The translations under genes were made by a program, and so were the position numbers. A stretch of 64,000 bases of DNA from Thermithiobacillus plumbiphilus (GTDB lineage: Bacteria; Pseudomonadota; Gammaproteobacteria; Acidithiobacillales; Thermithiobacillaceae): the NCBI RefSeq assembly GCF_038070005.1, contig NZ_JBBPCO010000007.1, positions 62,001 through 126,000 of the forward strand. The letters run 5' to 3'. Below the pieces are notes generated by a model, which was given only the letters and a program-made list of their open reading frames with translations, did no database searches and had not been told where the DNA came from. Shown piece by piece: positions 63,566-64,000 of the stretch. How positions within the stretch are numbered: the stretch's first letter is position 1; every line of letters begins with the position of its first letter.

Positions 63566-63592
63566 ACAGGGTGAGCTGGACTCACCCTGTTT
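63566..63592 (+). terminator. Hairpin terminator or attenuator after gap
   Basis: ACAGGGTGAG (63566-63575) and CTCACCCTGT (63581-63590) form a perfect ten-base stem with a five-base loop, followed by only a short T run. It could partly separate gap from pgk. Confidence 0.65.
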
Positions 63593-63665
63593 CCCCTGGC
63601 GGCCTGTCTCTTCCCCGAAGATTCCGTGTGGGCCAAGGCCCGCGCGCTACAGGAGAATGCAATTC

Positions 63666-64000
63666 ATGAAAGTCATCCGGATGACCGACCTGGACCTTGC
63701 CGGCAAGCGGGTCCTGATTCGCGAAGATCTGAACGTACCCCAGGATGATAATGGCAATGTCACGGACGATACCCGTATCCGTGCCAGCCTGCCGACCATC
63801 CAGCACGCCATGAAGGCGGGCGCCAAGGTCATGCTCATGTCGCACCTTGGTCGCCCCAAGGAAGGCGAATTCGATGAGAAGGCCAGCCTCAGGCCCATCG
63901 CGGAGCATCTTGGCAAGCTGCTTGGAACCCCAGTGAAACTGGTCCGCAACTGGCTGACCGAGGGTCGCCAGGAGCTGCAGAACCTGCGGAACGGTGAAGT
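63666..64000 (+). CDS. pgk: Phosphoglycerate kinase, N-terminal part (cut by window end)
   Basis: The ATG at 63666 follows AGGAG (63651-63655); the frame is open to the last base, giving 111 codons. The protein opens [17 protein letters not shown]. The substrate-binding Arg-Glu-Asp-Leu-Asn-Val-Pro and Met-Ser-His-Leu-Gly-Arg-Pro motifs are intact. It makes 1,3-bisphosphoglycerate, the substrate of GAPDH, in carbon fixation. Confidence 0.96.
   Translation, partial: MKVIRMTDLDLAGKRVLIREDLNVPQDDNGNVTDDTRIRASLPTIQHAMKAGAKVMLMSHLGRPKEGEFDEKASLRPIAEHLGKLLGTPVKLVRNWLTEGRQELQNLRNGE

Overview
The window is a contiguous piece of chromosome from an autotrophic, Gram-negative proteobacterium. It holds Calvin-cycle genes (class II fructose-1,6-bisphosphatase, transketolase, GAPDH, start of phosphoglycerate kinase), a DAB-type inorganic carbon pump with a P-II-like protein, and a two-step glutathione pathway whose first enzyme is the ATP-grasp GshA type. 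Gene order such as rsmE-gshB-algH-ruvX-pyrR-pyrB-pyrC', ftsYEX-rpoH and lptM/dapF/DUF484 is gammaproteobacterial. The mix suggests a chemolithoautotroph of the Acidithiobacillia/Thermithiobacillus type. That placement is an inference from gene content, not a sequence match.

Layout. 1-4414: end of a dab operon (DabB, an extra NuoL-like membrane protein, DabA, P-II-like protein), followed by a decayed EAL-domain fragment. 4817-6685: Yip1-family membrane protein and htpX behind a good sigma-32 promoter. 6784-11708: aat-bpt (N-end-rule aminoacyl transferases), fetB, rnt, a convergent epimerase and a ferredoxin/FNR fusion reductase. 11709-14630: small accessory island with a broken mazF, a large unknown lipoprotein and a VapBC-like antitoxin/toxin pair. 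14760-17492: hemC-hemD-hemB on the minus strand. 17689-22263: thioredoxin-like periplasmic protein, glycine-zipper protein, argH-lptM-lysA and a PEBP protein. 22525-28861: dapF, an unlisted 58-codon ORF, DUF484, hslVU, a HAD phosphatase, argB, an orphan and a pyrimidine nucleotidase. 28837-35361: M23 peptidase, then a TetR/HlyD/permease/ATPase/TolC efflux operon. 35575-39461: rpoH-ftsX-ftsE-ftsY (minus). 39605-43711: paired M16 peptidases, rsmD, coaD and ferredoxin. 43718-56963: a run of fifteen minus-strand genes (rsmE, gshA, gshB, apbE, NusG-II, Gx transporter, tonB, algH, ruvX, pyrR, pyrB, pyrC', prmC, mutM, dynamin). 57126-64000: redoxin, unknown protein, inositol-phosphatase family protein, glpX, a structured 440-base gene-free leader, tkt, gap and pgk (cut by the window end).

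How it fits together. The dab operon would supply inorganic carbon, and glpX/tkt/gap/pgk belong to the cycle that fixes it. The heat-shock sigma factor gene rpoH, its likely target htpX, and hslVU form a proteostasis theme. The ApbE/NusG-II/Gx/TonB block is an insertion into a conserved rsmE-gshB-algH-ruvX array. No tRNA, rRNA, CRISPR array, intact insertion sequence or prophage was seen. The less ordinary parts are the dab operon with its regulator, the 11.7-14.6 kb island, the dynamin gene in a DNA-repair/translation operon, the unlisted small ORFs, a short intergenic repeat and the tkt leader.
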